A stretch of 64,000 nt of DNA from Paenibacillus pectinilyticus (lineage in GTDB: Bacteria; Bacillota; Bacilli; Paenibacillales; NBRC-103111), in assembly GCF_001700435.1 (NCBI RefSeq), contig NZ_LYPC01000014.1:930001-994000 (forward strand). Direction: 5' to 3'. Position 1 is the first letter of the stretch; every line of letters starts with the position of its first letter. The notes beneath the pieces are model-generated. The model had not been told where the DNA came from, searched no databases, and was given only the letters and a program-made list of their open reading frames with translations. The translations under genes and the position numbers were made by a program. Shown here piece after piece: positions 1 to 8,167 of this stretch.

Positions 1-2106
1 GTAGAGATTGCGTTGAATAAACAGGTAAACGCTTTCTTGAATACGAGTAAGCCGCTGACGGACAACGATTATTATGATCTGTTCAATATCGCGAATGATC
101 TGAGAGTTTATCAGACGGCGAATGACTTCATTGAGCAAATTTTTATCTATTACAGGAATAGTGATACCGTCATATCGGCAAGAGAACGGACGGATAGCCG
201 TGCGTTATATCAACTCATGGGCCAGCAAGATGGAAGAAGTTACGAAGACTGGAAGTCCTTGTTCAATAAACAATATATTCAGGAATATGCGCCAATTACA
301 CTCAGTGAGGATGGTCATTCAGCGAAAGCGGTGGTGTATGCCAAATCCGTCAGTTTAGCTAATTTGGATCAGCAGGGCGCTGTTATTTTGTTCGTGATCA
401 AAGATTCGAAGCTCCTTGAGAAAATCCCCACTTCCGATGCCAATGCCATAGCTGTTCTGGATAAGGAGAACCGATTGGTGGCTGGGAGCGGGTTTGAGCA
501 ACGGTTGAATTTTATGGTGTACAATCAGTTGTCAGAGAAAAATGGGTTCTTTTATAACCGTGATGCCGGCACCAAGATGGCGGTTTCGTATACCACTTCG
601 GCGAAGACGGGGTGGAAGTACATCTCGATGATACCTGCTGCGTTGTTTAACGATAAAATGACGTATATGAAAAAATTAGTCTTCGCAAGTATTCTGTTGA
701 GTCTTCTCTTTGGCGGCATTGTCACGATCCTTTTTCTTAGGAAAAATTATACGCCCATCAATCTCCTCATTCGCAGCTTTTCACTGAAAGCCGGTATCCC
801 CTTTAGCGAGGGTTCGAATGAGTATGGTTTTTTACAAGAAGCGCTTAATTCGACCTTCGCCGAGAAGGAGCAGGTTGATCGCAGATTGCATCAGCATCGG
901 GACGTGATTCGTTCCCATTTCCTTCAAGGGCTGCTGAAAGGGCGTTTGGAACCAAGCATCCCGATGTATGAATCCCTTTCTGTGCATGATATGCGGATGG
1001 CATCCCCTCATTTTGCGGTACTGCTTTTTCACATTGATGACTATGGGAAATTTCAAGAAGAGGACTATGCAGATACGCAGAAGCTGAAGCTCATTCAATT
1101 CCTGATTCTGAATGTGACGGAGGAAGTGATGGGGGACCATCAACAGACGTTCAGTACAGATATGGATGATATGCAAGCTTGCATCATCAATTTCGGGGAA
1201 GAACCGAATAAAGACGAGCTGGTTCGCATTGCCGTGGAGGTCAAAGCGTTTTTACTTGAGCATTATCATGTTCATTTGACAGCAGCAATCAGTGGCATGC
1301 ATCAGGAGTGGCTGGGCATTGCGGAAGCGTATCAAGAAACATTATCTGCCCTGGCTTATCGCCTTGTGATGGGAAGCGGAGAGATCATCTGCTATGATGA
1401 ATTACCGAGTTCGGATGCATCCGTGCAGTCACGAAGTTATTATTATCCTATGCATGTTGAGCACCAATTAATTAATTTCGTCAAAGCAGGTGACTATGAG
1501 AAATCAAGTGCCATGATCGAGCAGATTATCGAGGCCAATAGCTCAAATGCCCTGCTTTCCATCTCACTGGCCAAATGTCTGATGTTCGATCTTGCGAGTA
1601 CCTTGCTCAAAACGATGGATGACATTAGCGCAAACGGCAACAGCGGTAATAAGCAGGTAGTGCTGGAACAAATGAATCCGATTGAGCGCTTGACCGAATG
1701 TGAGACGATGAAGGACATGCAAAGAGAACTTCAGGTCATTCTAGAGCACGTGTGTCGATCGATTCAAGAGGATCCCAAGCGGGAATTGAATCAGCTTAGC
1801 GAGTTAGTGAAAGCATACGTGAAAGATAATTACCACGAGGAGAGCTTAAACATCTCGATGATCGGCGGCAAGTTCGGGTTAACGCCTTCCTATTTGTCTA
1901 AACAGTTCAAAATGCAAACAGGCGATGCGCTGCTCGACTATATTAGCCGAACTCGCATCGACGAAGCAAAGCGCTTGCTGCGGGCAGCAAGCATGTCTGT
2001 TGCGGAAATAGCTAGAAAAGTCGGGTTTGCTGACATCAATACCTTCAACCGAACGTTTAAGAAAATTGAAGGAATAACGCCAACGACATTCAAAGAGATT
2101 GGGTAA
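1..2106 (+). CDS. Membrane-bound AraC-family regulator with extracellular sensor (5' partial)
   Basis: One-component transcription regulator. The frame is open to the first base of the window with no convincing start (a TTG at 13 lacks a ribosome binding site), so the N-terminus, probably including the first membrane helix, lies outside. Counting from the TTG, residues about 1-215 look like an extracytoplasmic sensor domain, residues about 221-242 form a hydrophobic helix ending in LFLRK, a long cytoplasmic linker follows, and residues about 598-697 form a two-helix-turn-helix AraC DNA-binding domain ending with the signature GFADINTFNRTFKK. The order resembles the YesS type of Bacillus subtilis. 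It lies 218 bp upstream of the ABC importer genes on the same strand and probably controls them in response to an extracellular sugar or to the loaded binding protein (inference). Confidence 0.88.
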   Translation, partial: VEIALNKQVNAFLNTSKPLTDNDYYDLFNIANDLRVYQTANDFIEQIFIYYRNSDTVISARERTDSRALYQLMGQQDGRSYEDWKSLFNKQYIQEYAPITLSEDGHSAKAVVYAKSVSLANLDQQGAVILFVIKDSKLLEKIPTSDANAIAVLDKENRLVAGSGFEQRLNFMVYNQLSEKNGFFYNRDAGTKMAVSYTTSAKTGWKYISMIPAALFNDKMTYMKKLVFASILLSLLFGGIVTILFLRKNYTPINLLIRSFSLKAGIPFSEGSNEYGFLQEALNSTFAEKEQVDRRLHQHRDVIRSHFLQGLLKGRLEPSIPMYESLSVHDMRMASPHFAVLLFHIDDYGKFQEEDYADTQKLKLIQFLILNVTEEVMGDHQQTFSTDMDDMQACIINFGEEPNKDELVRIAVEVKAFLLEHYHVHLTAAISGMHQEWLGIAEAYQETLSALAYRLVMGSGEIICYDELPSSDASVQSRSYYYPMHVEHQLINFVKAGDYEKSSAMIEQIIEANSSNALLSISLAKCLMFDLASTLLKTMDDISANGNSGNKQVVLEQMNPIERLTECETMKDMQRELQVILEHVCRSIQEDPKRELNQLSELVKAYVKDNYHEESLNISMIGGKFGLTPSYLSKQFKMQTGDALLDYISRTRIDEAKRLLRAASMSVAEIARKVGFADINTFNRTFKKIEGITPTTFKEIG

Positions 2107-2125
2107 CGATTCACATAAAGACAGT

Positions 2126-2145
2126 CGTGTAAGCATGCTTACGCG
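2126..2145. promoter_or_regulatory. 20-bp palindrome downstream of the AraC gene
   Basis: CGTGTAAGCATGCTTACGCG is a near-perfect inverted repeat with a perfect 14-bp core, GTAAGCATGCTTAC. It lies 20 bp after the regulator stop and about 180 bp before the binding-protein start. A T-rich stretch follows some 10 bp later, so it could be a weak terminator, but the absence of a loop fits an operator for a dimeric protein better. Function is unproven. Confidence 0.45.
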
Positions 2146-2324
2146 GCTTGTTTCCGTTTTTTATGGATTTTACAGAGTAAGTATCGATTGTGATGACTGC
2201 GATTTGCGATTTTAATGATCGTTTTTGGGTTTCGATGATTTCGTATTCGCGCTTTGCCTTCCATAATGAAGCCAAGGTGCAGCACCAACGTGCAGATCAC
2301 CAACATCCGCAAGGGGGATTATAC

Positions 2325-3974
2325 ATGGGGAACTATTCCAAGAAGAAATCAGTTAGCGTGGCATTAAGTGTCGTTGTGGCTTCCAGCCTGTTCGTTGCCT
2401 GCTCCAAAGATTCAACGAATGAACAGAGTGACACCAGCAGTGCGAAGCCGACAACAGCACCAACGGCCCAGGTAGGCAAGTACCCACTCACTACACAAGA
2501 TACTTTAACATCGTGGGAACAGATTGATACGAACTTAACTTCTTTTGTTCCTAATTTGGCGGATGCGCCATTTGGTAAACAACTGGAAAAAGAAACAGGT
2601 GTGAAAGTGAAATACACACATCCAGCAGATGGACAATCGAAAGATCAATTTAATCTCTTAATTGCCTCCAATAGTTTGCCTGATGTGATTGAATATAATT
2701 GGGGTGGCGTCGGCGGTGGCGGAGGTACGGGCTATCCTGGCGGACCTGAGAAAGCGATTGCCGATAAAATTATTCTTCCATTGAATGATTTGATCAACAA
2801 ATCTGCACCTAATTTAAAGAAATTGCTACAACAAGACAAAGAGCTAGACAAAATGATTAAGACTGATAATGGCACGTATTATGCCTTTCCGATGATTCGA
2901 CCTGATAATGGTTTGGTTTTCCGGGGGCCTATGATCCGTAAAGATTGGTTGGATGAGTTGAATTTGCAAGTGCCGACGACAATCGATGAGTGGTACACGG
3001 TGTTGAAAGCCTTTAAGGAAAAGAAAGGCGCATCCGCTCCTTTTACAGCCCAGTACAGTAATGAAATGAATATTCAAGATGCCTTCATCGGGGCTTTCAA
3101 AACAGCGAATCGCTTCTATGTGGATGATCAAGGGAAAATCAAGTACGGTCCGATTGATCCGCAGTTTAAAGATGCGCTGAGCTTGCTGCGCAAATGGTAT
3201 GCGGAAGGGTTGATTGATAAGGATTTTGCCCTAAACACGGATACCAAGGCACTTGATAATAAATTGATGAGCGACAGCGCAGGCGCAACGGTTGGTCTAT
3301 TAAGCGGCGGCATGGGCAGATGGATGGATACGGGGAAGAAGAAAGATCCGAAATTCCAGCTGGTTGCAGCACCATATCCAACCTTGAATAAAGGCGAACG
3401 CGCTTACATTGGTCAACGTGATTTCAAATACAATCCCATAGCTAGTAAAGCTGTAACCGGGGATTCCAAAAATGCAGAGCTTGCAGTGAAATGGCTGGAT
3501 TATGCGTATAGCGAAAAGGGTTCACTCCTATTCAACTTCGGTATCGAGGGTGAAAGCTACACGATGAACAATGGCGTTCCGACATTTACGGACAAAATAA
3601 AGAAAAATGAGAAGTATAACCTGCAACAAATGGTTTCGCAATATACGAAGCCGAACGGGCCGTTTCTGGGAGACAGCAGAAAGAGCTTCAATACGTACAA
3701 GGAACAAGATGACGCTATCAAAATATGGGGTGAAACGGACGCTGCGAAGCATGTCATGCCACTATTCTTGACACCGACAGCAGACGAAAGCAAAGAACTG
3801 GCGAAATATAATACGGCGATTACCAGCTATAAAGAAGAAATGTTCGTGAAATTTGTGATGGGCAAAGAACCGATTGAGAAGTTTGATGACTACGTCAAAC
3901 GCATTAAAGAAATGGGCATCGACAAAGTAATCAAAATTTATCAGGATTCTTTTGATCGCTACAATAAGCGGTAA
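2325..3974 (+). CDS. Extracellular sugar-binding lipoprotein (LplA/YtcQ type)
   Basis: Substrate-binding component of an ABC importer, anchored as a lipoprotein. The ATG at 2325 was chosen over the longer frame (2190) because AAGGGGG lies just upstream and a signal peptide begins there: KKK at residues 6-8, a hydrophobic stretch, and lipobox LFVAC with Cys26. A low-complexity Ser/Thr/Ala linker follows. At 549 residues it has the size of the large LplA/YtcQ binding proteins that work with LplB and YtcP permeases. A glycine-rich loop (GGVGGGGGTG) is visible in the N-terminal lobe. The two permeases follow at once. In B. subtilis this class handles complex plant-derived oligosaccharides; the substrate here is unknown. 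Confidence 0.92.
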   Translation: MGNYSKKKSVSVALSVVVASSLFVACSKDSTNEQSDTSSAKPTTAPTAQVGKYPLTTQDTLTSWEQIDTNLTSFVPNLADAPFGKQLEKETGVKVKYTHPADGQSKDQFNLLIASNSLPDVIEYNWGGVGGGGGTGYPGGPEKAIADKIILPLNDLINKSAPNLKKLLQQDKELDKMIKTDNGTYYAFPMIRPDNGLVFRGPMIRKDWLDELNLQVPTTIDEWYTVLKAFKEKKGASAPFTAQYSNEMNIQDAFIGAFKTANRFYVDDQGKIKYGPIDPQFKDALSLLRKWYAEGLIDKDFALNTDTKALDNKLMSDSAGATVGLLSGGMGRWMDTGKKKDPKFQLVAAPYPTLNKGERAYIGQRDFKYNPIASKAVTGDSKNAELAVKWLDYAYSEKGSLLFNFGIEGESYTMNNGVPTFTDKIKKNEKYNLQQMVSQYTKPNGPFLGDSRKSFNTYKEQDDAIKIWGETDAAKHVMPLFLTPTADESKELAKYNTAITSYKEEMFVKFVMGKEPIEKFDDYVKRIKEMGIDKVIKIYQDSFDRYNKR

Positions 3975-3994
3975 GACAAAGAGAGGGATCAGAG

Positions 3995-4951
3995 ATGAAC
4001 ACAATCACCCCTAAACCACAACATCCCTTTTTGCAAAAGAAAAGGTTCACGCTCGGTATGTGGACCGATATTCGTAGAAATAAGCTGTTATACGTAATGT
4101 TGGTACCCATTTTACTGTATTATGTCATCTTCCACTATGTCCCGATGTATGGCGCGATCATTGCGTTTAAAGATTTTTCGCCCAGACTCGGGATATGGGG
4201 CAGCCAATGGGTGGGATTTGACCACTTCCAACAATTCTTCACAGGTCCATATTTCTGGCGAACGATCAAAAATACGATTCTCATCAGCTTCTACCAGTTG
4301 TTATTTGGATTTCCGGCACCGATTGTGCTGGCGCTGCTGCTGAATGAATTGAAACATGCTTTATTCAAAAGGACGGTGCAGACCGTTACGTATATGCCGC
4401 ATTTCATCTCGCTCATCGTTATTTGCGGTATATTGAAGGATTTCACTTCCAGTGAAGGCGTGATTAACGATATCATTGCCTTTTTCGGAGGGGAGCGTTC
4501 AACCTTCCTACTGGAGCCTAGCTTGTTCCGTACCGTGTATGTCTCATCAGGCATTTGGCAGAACATCGGTTGGGGAACGATCATCTTCTTAGCGGCTTTA
4601 ACCGGGATTGATCAGGAGCAGTACGAGGCTGCTAAGATCGATGGGGCAGGCAGATGGAAACAGATGACGAATGTGACGCTGCCGGGTTTGATGCCAATAA
4701 TTGTGATTCTGCTTATTTTGGATATTGGGCGAATGATGAATGTTGGTTTTGAGAAAATTATTCTGCTCTATAACCCAGGTACCTATGAAACGGCAGATGT
4801 GATCTCATCCTATGTCTACCGTGTTGGCTTGCAGGACTTTAATTACAGCTTCAGCTCTGCGGTGGGCTTGTTTAACTCTGTAATCAATTTCGTTCTGCTC
4901 ATATCGGCCAACTGGTTAAGCCGCAAATTCAACGATACGAGCCTATGGTAA
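3995..4951 (+). CDS. Sugar ABC transporter permease, LplB type
   Basis: Integral membrane subunit of the importer. It has about six hydrophobic helices and the cytoplasmic EAA loop EAAKIDGAGRWKQM, which docks on the ATPase. The N-terminal part, with RRNKLLYVMLVPILLYYVIFHY followed by PMYGAIIAFKDF, is typical of the LplB branch rather than of MalF. It lies 20 bp behind the binding-protein gene, with GAGAGGGATC upstream of the ATG, and the next permease follows in 15 bp. An operon is clear. No ATPase gene is linked. Confidence 0.93.
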   Translation: MNTITPKPQHPFLQKKRFTLGMWTDIRRNKLLYVMLVPILLYYVIFHYVPMYGAIIAFKDFSPRLGIWGSQWVGFDHFQQFFTGPYFWRTIKNTILISFYQLLFGFPAPIVLALLLNELKHALFKRTVQTVTYMPHFISLIVICGILKDFTSSEGVINDIIAFFGGERSTFLLEPSLFRTVYVSSGIWQNIGWGTIIFLAALTGIDQEQYEAAKIDGAGRWKQMTNVTLPGLMPIIVILLILDIGRMMNVGFEKIILLYNPGTYETADVISSYVYRVGLQDFNYSFSSAVGLFNSVINFVLLISANWLSRKFNDTSLW

Positions 4952-4966
4952 GGGAGGGGAATGAGC

Positions 4967-5845
4967 ATGCTGAATCGGGCGACGACTTCCCAGAAAAGCT
5001 TTGATGTACTGAATATGTTGTTCATGGTCATACTGATGGTCATAACGATTTATCCGCTTGTGTATGTCGCTTTCGCCTCATTGAGTGACGCAAGCCGATT
5101 GATGGCACACCAAGGGGTGCTTTGGCGCCCTCTTGGCTTCTCGCTAGACGCTTATACGAATCTATTTCGGAACCCGATGATCCTAAAAGGTTACGGGAAC
5201 ACCCTATTCGTTGTCGTCGTAGGTCTCTTCTTTAACCTCTTGCTAACCTCGCTAGGGGCCTATGCTCTTTCGCGGAAAAGTCTACAATACCGTAAGCCTT
5301 TGATGCTGTTTATTATTTTCACGATGTTTTTCAGTGGAGGTCTCATCCCGCTCTATTTAACGATCAAAGGGGTCGGGCTCGTTAATTCACTATGGGCACT
5401 CATTCTGCCGCAAGCCGTCAATACGTTTAATCTGATCCTGATGAAAACAGCATTTGAAGCGATTCCAGATGCACTTGAGGAATCAGCCAAAATCGATGGC
5501 GCCAACGACTTTGTCGTGCTGTTCCGGATCGTACTGCCGCTGTCCATGCCCGTTATTGCTGTCATGCTGCTGTATTACGGAGTAAGCCACTGGAACTCAT
5601 GGTTCAATGCAATGATATTTTTGCAGGAACGATCGCTGTATCCGTTGCAGCTTGTCCTGCGTGAGATTTTGCTGCAAGGGGAAGCCAATGCGAATACGGG
5701 CGCTTCGGACGGGGATGCGGCGATGCTGGCCGTAACACTGAAATATGCGACGATTATCGTGGCGACGGTACCGATACTGTTCGTGTATCCGTTCTTGCAG
5801 AAGTATTTCGTGAAGGGCGCGTTGATCGGCGCAATTAAAGGATAG
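4967..5845 (+). CDS. Carbohydrate ABC transporter permease, YtcP type
   Basis: Second membrane subunit of the importer. The EAA loop reads ESAKIDGANDFVVL, and the C-terminus ends in KGALIGAIKG, as in YtcP-family permeases. Two in-frame ATG codons occur at 4961 and 4967. The second is preferred because GGGAGGGG at 4952-4959 would abut the first but stands about 7 bases from the second. The gene partners with the LplB-type permease immediately upstream and is followed 14 bp later by the GH95-like enzyme, so all four genes are probably one transcript. Confidence 0.92.
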   Translation: MLNRATTSQKSFDVLNMLFMVILMVITIYPLVYVAFASLSDASRLMAHQGVLWRPLGFSLDAYTNLFRNPMILKGYGNTLFVVVVGLFFNLLLTSLGAYALSRKSLQYRKPLMLFIIFTMFFSGGLIPLYLTIKGVGLVNSLWALILPQAVNTFNLILMKTAFEAIPDALEESAKIDGANDFVVLFRIVLPLSMPVIAVMLLYYGVSHWNSWFNAMIFLQERSLYPLQLVLREILLQGEANANTGASDGDAAMLAVTLKYATIIVATVPILFVYPFLQKYFVKGALIGAIKG

Positions 5846-5859
5846 AGGATGGTGCTGCG

Positions 5860-8094
5860 TTGAGCGAATTCGAGACATCACAAGTGAAGCTCGATGTGGA
5901 TTGGGAGCACTTCATGGCAGACCAGGATATGGAGTGGGTCGTGAAGCCGACTAGCTGGGAGGAAGGCGCCTTTCTTGGAAATGGTCTAATCGGCGCGATG
6001 ATCTATGGGGAGGAACATGCGAGCAAGAGGAATGTGCTTCGCTGGGTTACTGGACGAACGGATGTGGTCGTTCGTAGGACAGACCAGCCAGGCTTTCCTC
6101 CCCGCGTACCGATTGGAGAGCTCCATCTGGAGCTGTCAGGAAAAATATACCATCCAACGACGATGCGTTTGGATATTTGGAACGCGGAATTGCATGCAAC
6201 GCTCACGACGACACAAGGTGAAGTTAAGGTTCGAACTTTCGTGCATAGCGAAGATCCAGTCATTGCAATCGAGCTCGAGACCTCAGAGGGGGAAAGGGAT
6301 GCGCGATGTGCTTGGGTTGCGTATCCCGAAGTCGATCATGTGCTGAAGAATGCCGATGGCTTTAATTTAAATCAATATGTACCTTCTGTGGATGTGGAGA
6401 AATTAGAGGTTAATGGGGTTCATGTTTGCAGGCAACATTATTCGGCGGAAGAAATGTGTGTGACAGCTTGGAAAGAGGTCCAGATCGCGCCGAATCGTCG
6501 GGTATGCTTCTTATCGATTGCTTTTGGGCAGGGTAATGCTGATCTTGCCGAGGCTGTTGATGCCATTATAAGGGCTACTAGTCAAGATTTCCAAGCATGG
6601 GTGGATACCCACCGTACATGGTGGCACCGATATTACCAACAAAGTTTTATTTCGATTCCTGATGGGCAGTTAGAAAGTTTTTACTGGCTTCAAATGTATA
6701 AATTAGCTTCGGCTACGAGAGCAGACAAACCTCTCATTGACAACCAAGGTCCGTGGTTGACTTCAACACCTTGGCCTGGCGTTTGGTTCAATATGAATGT
6801 GCAAATGAGCTATTCACCTATCTATACAGCGAATCGGCTTGAACTAGGGGAATCCCTTGTGCGAGCTTTGGAAGCGAACGTGTATAACCTTATTCGCAAT
6901 GTACGGCAAGAGTTCCAGCACGATTCAGCAGGACTCGGGCGAAGCTGCAGCTATGATCTAGTGGCTACGGTGGATGACGAGGTTGGAAATCTAACGTGGA
7001 TTTGTCATAATCTATGGCGACACTATCGCTATTCCATGGATGAGGATATGCTCAGCGACGTGTTATTTCCGATTTTGCGTAGAAGTATTCAGTACTATTT
7101 ACATATCCTTGAAGGGGATGAAGAAGGCAAATTGCATCTGCCGGCAACGATATCGCCGGAGTATGGGTCTTTTATGCGAACGACTGTACAAGATTGCCAT
7201 TATGATCTGGCTTTACTGCGGTGGGGCTGCAAGACCTTGCTTCACATCTGTGAGCGACATCACATCGAAGACTCGCACATTGAGTCATGGAAGGATGTCT
7301 TAGCGAGGCTGACGGCTTTTCCCGTCGACGAAACGGGATTCATGGTCGGGAAGGATACCCCGCTTGCTTATGGGCACCGTCATTTCAGCCATCTGCTGGC
7401 GATCTTCCCCCTGCATCTCATCGGATGTGAGGATGAGGCAGATCGCAAACTCGTGGCAACCTCCTTGCGCCATTGGCTAGAAAAAGAAGGGGATTTGCGT
7501 GGCTTCAGTTTGACGGGAGCGGCATCGATTGCCGCAACGCTGGGGTGGGGGAATCTGGCCTTAGATCTTCTGAAATCACTCATGCTGTTGATCAAGCCCA
7601 ATACGATGTATAAGGAAGCAGGCCCTGTCATGGAGACCCCTTTGGCTGGGGCAGAAGCCATTCACGACATGCTTCTTCAGAGTTGGGGCGGCATGCTGCG
7701 TGTATTTCCCGCTGTTCCGGATGCGTGGGACGAAGCGGTCTTCCATGACTTACGCGGAGAAGGGGCCTTCTTGGTCAGTGCGTCCCGCAAAGGCGGCGAA
7801 ACACAGTTTATCCGTGTGAGCAGCTTGGCTGGCGAGCCTTGTAGGATTAAGACGGGGTGGAAGGAAGCTATATACTGGCGAATCAACGGTGATAAGCCCC
7901 GTGAGGGGACGGCAGATTTGAGCACAAGCGATGGCGAGATTCAAATGGAGCTTGCGCAAGGGGAAGAAGTTATTTTGCATAGGAGGAAAGAGTCACTAGA
8001 TCTGGGTATTCGCGCTATGACAAGGAACGATAAGGTCGTCCGCTATTTCGGGGGGCATAAGCCTTGGCGTCTCTATGGAATAACGTGTAGGTGA
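5860..8094 (+). CDS. Divergent GH95-like glycosidase
   Basis: A 744-residue protein without signal peptide, so cytoplasmic. The family call rests on blocks shared with GH95 alpha-L-fucosidases, including the bona fide GH95 at 48335 in this window: N-terminal GAFLGNGLIGAMIYG, an N-x-N pair in FNMNVQMSYSP (Asn311, Asn313), ISPEY (Glu434, position of the general acid), HRHFSHLLAIFP, and a C-terminal QSWGGMLRVFPAVPDAW. The catalytic-base position, which is Asp in IDGNF of GH95, reads METPL here with Glu592. Catalysis or specificity may therefore differ. It starts with TTG (5860) because ATG and GTG codons just upstream run into a stop; AGAGG precedes it by about 11 bases. It sits in the operon of the upstream importer and probably cleaves the imported oligosaccharide. 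Confidence 0.75.
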   Translation: MSEFETSQVKLDVDWEHFMADQDMEWVVKPTSWEEGAFLGNGLIGAMIYGEEHASKRNVLRWVTGRTDVVVRRTDQPGFPPRVPIGELHLELSGKIYHPTTMRLDIWNAELHATLTTTQGEVKVRTFVHSEDPVIAIELETSEGERDARCAWVAYPEVDHVLKNADGFNLNQYVPSVDVEKLEVNGVHVCRQHYSAEEMCVTAWKEVQIAPNRRVCFLSIAFGQGNADLAEAVDAIIRATSQDFQAWVDTHRTWWHRYYQQSFISIPDGQLESFYWLQMYKLASATRADKPLIDNQGPWLTSTPWPGVWFNMNVQMSYSPIYTANRLELGESLVRALEANVYNLIRNVRQEFQHDSAGLGRSCSYDLVATVDDEVGNLTWICHNLWRHYRYSMDEDMLSDVLFPILRRSIQYYLHILEGDEEGKLHLPATISPEYGSFMRTTVQDCHYDLALLRWGCKTLLHICERHHIEDSHIESWKDVLARLTAFPVDETGFMVGKDTPLAYGHRHFSHLLAIFPLHLIGCEDEADRKLVATSLRHWLEKEGDLRGFSLTGAASIAATLGWGNLALDLLKSLMLLIKPNTMYKEAGPVMETPLAGAEAIHDMLLQSWGGMLRVFPAVPDAWDEAVFHDLRGEGAFLVSASRKGGETQFIRVSSLAGEPCRIKTGWKEAIYWRINGDKPREGTADLSTSDGEIQMELAQGEEVILHRRKESLDLGIRAMTRNDKVVRYFGGHKPWRLYGITCR

Positions 8095-8167
8095 GGCTCC
8101 GATTGTTGATTCTAGGAAAGGAGAGGCAAGTGGGTTTGCGTAAATCATGGATGAGAGGTGTGATTTG

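Noticed and set aside
2190-2324. Upstream extension of the first binding protein
   Set aside because: It would bury the signal peptide and lipobox in the middle of the protein; ATG 2325 has the ribosome binding site.
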